The notes under the pieces: generated by a model | Seen by the model: the letters and a program-made list of their open reading frames with translations, nothing else | Database searches by the model: none | Told to the model about the DNA's origin: nothing | Part shown: positions 60,750 through 64,000 of the stretch, in pieces | Numbering within the stretch: the first letter of the stretch is position 1 | Layout: each line of letters begins with the position of its first letter | From: Lactococcus protaetiae | GTDB lineage: Bacteria > Bacillota > Bacilli > Lactobacillales > Streptococcaceae | Assembly (NCBI RefSeq): GCF_006965445.1 | Contig: NZ_CP041356.1 | Coordinates: 2,046,001 to 2,110,000, forward strand | Length of the DNA stretch: 64,000 bases | Reading direction: 5' to 3' | Made by a program: the position numbers and the translations under genes

Positions 60750-61505
60750 TTATTCCCGAATCGTACCTTTTTCTTGATAAATGGCGACTAAATCTAGCAA
60801 TATACGACAAATAAGCTCCAATGGCATTCGACTTGAAGCATCACCAAGAAGTCTACTCTTCTCAATTTTAGATTTATAAGAGCGCAATACAAAGTCACTC
60901 AAAGTCGTCAAAGTACTTTGATAATTACAAGTTAAAAGAACGGTCTTAACTCCATTTTTCTTAGCTTTTTTAACTGCTGAGATAATCATCTGTGTTTCAC
61001 CAGCACTACTTACTGCGATAACAAGGTCATTTGCTGTCAAACTTTCAGCATAAAGTACCATATTATCATAATAACGACTTACAGCATTTTTACCCAAAGT
61101 TTGAAGACGATGTGTAAGATCATCTGCAACACTTGCTGATGGACCACGTGCCACTATCATAATACTATGGGCCTCATTTATGGCGGAAACAATCTTAGCA
61201 AGTTCATCAGCATCTAAAAGGTTAATCGTCCTTTGTACTTCATCAATATTCTTATTAATAAATACACTCGCTTCTTCTGAAAGTCCTTTTATTCTCTCAT
61301 TTCTCTCATTATTTTTACCGCGCTTCAATGTATTTTTATAATCTGAATAACCTTCAAAACCACGTTTTTTTAATGTTCGAACCACAGTAGCTGTACTGAC
61401 GTGCGCAAGCTCTGCTATTTGCGTTATCGAGGAAAGTTGTACTTTTGCACCATTTTCCTCCAAAAATTCCCAAGTATAAAGCTCTGCATCAGATAGCTTA
61501 TCCAT
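60750..61505 (-). CDS. RpiR/MurR-family transcriptional regulator
   Basis: A 251-residue regulator with an N-terminal helix-turn-helix (ITQIAELAHVSTATVVRTLKKRGFEGYSDYK, about 22-52) and a C-terminal SIS sugar-phosphate-binding domain (SIMIVARGPSASVADDLTHRLQTLG, then VIAVSSAGETQMIISAVKKAKKNG). These proteins sense phosphosugars. No sugar operon is adjacent, so its target is unclear. AGGAGG precedes the ATG, and the end of repeat element S lies about ten bases upstream of that site. Confidence 0.9.
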   Translation of the reverse strand: MDKLSDAELYTWEFLEENGAKVQLSSITQIAELAHVSTATVVRTLKKRGFEGYSDYKNTLKRGKNNERNERIKGLSEEASVFINKNIDEVQRTINLLDADELAKIVSAINEAHSIMIVARGPSASVADDLTHRLQTLGKNAVSRYYDNMVLYAESLTANDLVIAVSSAGETQMIISAVKKAKKNGVKTVLLTCNYQSTLTTLSDFVLRSYKSKIEKSRLLGDASSRMPLELICRILLDLVAIYQEKGTIRE

Positions 61506-61520
61506 GATTCCTCCTATAAT

Positions 61521-62010
61521 TTTAACTTAATAAGTGCGTGCTATCTCCGCCTTGTCGATGCTCGCTATGCCACTAGGTACAACAACTAGCATATCCGTTG
61601 CTACTTTAGCGCCAACGGATATCCTATAAAGTGGTTAGCCACAATCGCAATTCCCCCACCTCTTAAAGGTGGCGAGATAAGCAGCACTATTTCCGCTTCG
61701 CTACGCTGTCCATTCGCTCTATCTCCGTTTCACTGCGCTGTCGATTCTCGCTACGGCACGAACGACCTAGTCGAAGTCGCAACTCGCTACGTGCTTCGCA
61801 CGCCGTTCTACGAACGGTCTCCGCAACTTCGTGCTCCGCTGTCCGTTTGATTGCCATTTGGCGTTGCCTCTATTCTTGTCACTTTAGTGACCTAGAGATA
61901 GAGGACAAATGTTCTGGGGTCATGCGGAGCTAGCTGCTAAAGCAGTAAGAGCTAAAGGCAAAGCGATAAGACAAAATGGCAAGCTTTGCTTTCATTCTAC
62001 TTCAAAGCGG
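61521..62010. repeat. Modular hairpin element S (class 2-like left end)
   Basis: It begins TTTAACTTAATAAGTGCGTG directly upstream of the RpiR ribosome binding site. Modules include CCACCTCTTAAAGGTGG, GTGCTTCGCAC, CGTTCTACGAACG, GTCACTTTAGTGAC, CTGCTAAAGCAG and CCGCTTCGCTACGCTGTCC. The right end is less clear. Confidence 0.78.
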
Positions 62011-62115
62011 GATTAATAATATTAGTTTTCCCCTATTATAACATGAATAAAGTAAAAAACCTTCTAAATTTTTAGTTTACTTCTTGACCAAAAATATTTT
62101 TTATTACATCGGTAG

Positions 62116-62143
62116 TAAAAAAACACCAACAATTATTGCTGGT
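62116..62143 (-). terminator. Terminator of the MFS/DUF4811 operon
   Basis: On the minus strand, ACCAGCAATAATTGTTGGT is followed by GTTTTTTT. It comes after element T, so element T would be part of the transcript. Confidence 0.75.
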
Positions 62144-62153
62144 ATTTTTTCAA

Positions 62154-62283
62154 TTTTATCAAAACAAGTGCGTGCTAATACTCCGACCTCTTAGGTCGGA
62201 GATAAAGCAGCACTAAGCTTTGAATTTCGTCCGACTAAATTCATTGGGAGTTTCAGCTCCCAATGAATAGCCTTGACTTCATA
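62154..62283. repeat. Short modular element T (class 1)
   Basis: Ends TTTTATCAAAACAAGTGCGT and ATGAATAGCCTTGACTTCAT. The interior is reduced to CTCCGACCTCTTAGGTCGGAG (as in element R) and a CATTGGGAG-TTTCAG-CTCCCAATG hairpin. Confidence 0.78.
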
Positions 62284-62330
62284 ATTGATAACAGACTAAC
62301 CTATTAAGTTATTCTACATTAAAGACTTGA

Positions 62331-63050
62331 CTATTCTTTAATTCCTAGTAATTGTTTGATTTGTTGGACTTGTAATTTTGCATATTCTTGTGGATTTGTT
62401 TTTTGGAGTTCTGCAAGTTGTACTGCTTTAGCTGGATTTGCCTTTAATTCAGCTTCCATTTGTTTTTGCATTGCTGGAGCTTCTTTTGTCAACTTTTCAA
62501 CTTGTTCTTGTGTCAAAACAAGCCAAGTATCACGTGGTACAGAAACAACTGAATGTTGTTTGACTAGCTCATTTTGTTCTCCTCCAAGAGAAAACATCAT
62601 TTTCATGAAGTTTGATGAAAATTTACGACGTGTTGTCGTGGTTGTTACTTTGGCAGTATCAATATCTGCTAATTTATAAGTTGCTGTTTTTTTAACGGCT
62701 TCAACAATATGTTTTTCATCAGGTTTGAAATTAGTATCTGGTTTTGTTTGATTTGCTTCATTGCGGAAAATCAAGACATAGTTATTTGTATTTTTACCGA
62801 TTTCAGCTTTAATCATCATACCATAAGGTGCATTTTTATCACCTGCAGTATAGATTTGATGGCTGGTCACATTTGTTACTTCTTTCATACCAAAATTATC
62901 TTTGATATGTAGTGTCAAAAGTCCTACAGAAGCTGCAAGAAGGAGAATTGAGATTCCACCAACTGTCCATCGTACTGTACGCTTTTTAAGAAACATGAAA
63001 CCGTAGAAAGTTAAAACCGCAAATGCGATAATTGCTATAAAGATGAGCAT
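62331..63050 (-). CDS. DUF4811 membrane protein
   Basis: A 239-residue protein with two N-terminal membrane spans (about 1-22 and 28-50) and a hydrophilic, helical C-terminal part rich in K-A-P-A-M-Q-K-Q-M-E-A-E. It matches the DUF4811 type found next to drug-efflux MFS genes in Lactobacillales. Its start codon overlaps the upstream MFS stop codon, so the two are translationally coupled. An accessory role in efflux is inferred. Confidence 0.8.
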   Translation of the reverse strand: MLIFIAIIAFAVLTFYGFMFLKKRTVRWTVGGISILLLAASVGLLTLHIKDNFGMKEVTNVTSHQIYTAGDKNAPYGMMIKAEIGKNTNNYVLIFRNEANQTKPDTNFKPDEKHIVEAVKKTATYKLADIDTAKVTTTTTRRKFSSNFMKMMFSLGGEQNELVKQHSVVSVPRDTWLVLTQEQVEKLTKEAPAMQKQMEAELKANPAKAVQLAELQKTNPQEYAKLQVQQIKQLLGIKE

Positions 63051-64000
63051 TATTTCATTTCTCCTTTCATTTCTTCAGTCTTTACTTCTGTTGCAGTTCT
63101 TCCACCTGCAAGCACTTTTCCGCTACGCAAGAAGAATGAAACGATGAAACCGATAATGGCAAAAGCAAAGCCAATTGCAAATGACGCATGATACCCTGTT
63201 AGCATCGCATTAATTGCTTTATCTGCGTAGGCAAGAGGATTTGTCACTTTAAGATGTGCTGCTGGCATATGGTTAGTGATTACATTTTGCGCAACTGATG
63301 AAAGTAGGGCGACAACGACAGATGAAGCAACTTGACGTGCCGTATTATTTGAAGCTGTCCCTTGTGCTACTTCTTGGACAGGCAAGGCATTCATTGCTGA
63401 AGTCATCACAGGCATCATAACCATCCCTACACCAAACATACGTAAGCCATAAAGCAGAGTTACAAAATGATCTGGTGTTGTGGCTGTAAAGAAGAGGAAG
63501 GGTAAGGTACCAATTGCCAAAATAGCGAAACCAATTTGTGCTAGACGTTTGGCACCAATTTTATCATAAATTCCACCTGCAAGAGGGGCAACTACAGCCA
63601 TCATCAATGAACCAGGTAATAAGACCAGACCAGAATCAAGCGCTGATAAACCGTGCACTTCTTGCATATAGAGTGGCAACATCATTTCAACACCCATCAT
63701 TGCCATTGTGACTAAGGCAGCCGCAATAACAGTAAGTGTAAACTGTTTAACTTTAAACACTCGAAGGTCAAGGAATGGGTCAGACATTCGAAGTTGTTTC
63801 CAAGAGAAAATACCAATGATGATAATCCCAGCAGCAATTGGCAAGATGACATTTGTGAAATCTCCCCAACCATCAGTAGCAACATTGGTAAATCCAAGAA
63901 GGAAAATACCAAAACCGATTACTGAGAGGACAACTGAAATGAAATCAAGTTTCATTGGACGGTTTGGAATGACATCACGCATAATAAATATTGATAGTAC
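63050..64000 (-). CDS. MFS drug-efflux transporter, DHA2 type (5' end outside window)
   Basis: The C-terminal 310-plus residues of a 14-spanner DHA2 (EmrB/QacA-like) proton-drug antiporter. The frame remains open to the window edge (V-L-S-I-F-I before the ATG at 63982), so that ATG is internal. The visible part has about eight spans, including GLVLLPGSLMMAVVAPLAGGIYDKIGAKRL, the GxxxD-R/K loop of the second half. It is followed by DUF4811. The ligand is unknown. Confidence 0.88.
   Translation of the reverse strand, partial: VLSIFIMRDVIPNRPMKLDFISVVLSVIGFGIFLLGFTNVATDGWGDFTNVILPIAAGIIIIGIFSWKQLRMSDPFLDLRVFKVKQFTLTVIAAALVTMAMMGVEMMLPLYMQEVHGLSALDSGLVLLPGSLMMAVVAPLAGGIYDKIGAKRLAQIGFAILAIGTLPFLFFTATTPDHFVTLLYGLRMFGVGMVMMPVMTSAMNALPVQEVAQGTASNNTARQVASSVVVALLSSVAQNVITNHMPAAHLKVTNPLAYADKAINAMLTGYHASFAIGFAFAIIGFIVSFFLRSGKVLAGGRTATEVKTEEMKGEMK

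Overview
The window looks like chromosomal DNA from a low-GC lactic streptococcal bacterium, most likely a Lactococcus. The basis is the AT-rich composition, AGGAGG-type ribosome binding sites, an HrcA-GrpE-DnaK operon under CIRCE with no dnaJ following it, a fruR-fruK-fruA operon, a UbiA-type (MenA-like) prenyltransferase, a DUF4059 protein behind a polar amino acid ABC transporter, and protein sequences that read as lactococcal. The genus is an inference; no search was run. Most genes lie on the minus strand.

Layout. 1-6.6 kb: 5'-truncated metallophosphoesterase, small membrane protein, Ntdp-type phosphatase, formate/nitrite channel, and a TetR-controlled ABC exporter. 6.9-13 kb: whiA-yvcK-rapZ, rsmF (frameshifted) and cardiolipin synthase. 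13.1-19.7 kb: a lipoprotein and a P-type ATPase that share a palindromic operator, then mgtA behind an M-box Mg2+ riboswitch with a possible leader peptide. 19.8-25.4 kb: fructose operon and an M20 amidohydrolase, all carrying single-base frameshifts except fruR. 25.4-31.6 kb: oleate hydratase and the heat-shock operon. 31.6-44 kb: phosphatase and D,D-carboxypeptidase, an IbrA/IbrB-like pair, UPF0210 plus ACT protein, menA, an EEP phosphatase-like protein and an isochorismatase. 44-53.4 kb: rnr, secG, trxB, a polar amino acid ABC transporter. 53.4-64 kb: NlpC/P60 protein, fhs, two ASCH proteins, deoD/deoB with arsC and a zinc-ribbon protein between them, an RpiR regulator, and an MFS pump cut by the window end.

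The unusual content lies between the genes. About 18 intergenic spaces hold 60-640 bp modular, relatively GC-rich elements made of many tiny hairpins joined in varying order. Corresponding hairpins differ in stem sequence yet keep base pairing and a TTTA or TTC loop. The elements have two recognisable sets of termini. In three cases the terminal TGA of the element is the stop codon of the neighbouring gene, and in three others an element end lies within about 10-25 bases of a start region. No transposase is seen. A second, unrelated short word (CTGTCAG, often as the inverted pair TGTCAGTACTGACA) is scattered through coding and intergenic DNA and forms several terminators.

Ten single-base frameshifts are seen in seven genes. 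Each is repaired by adding one C to a short C run of the strand given, which points to systematic sequence error more than real gene decay.
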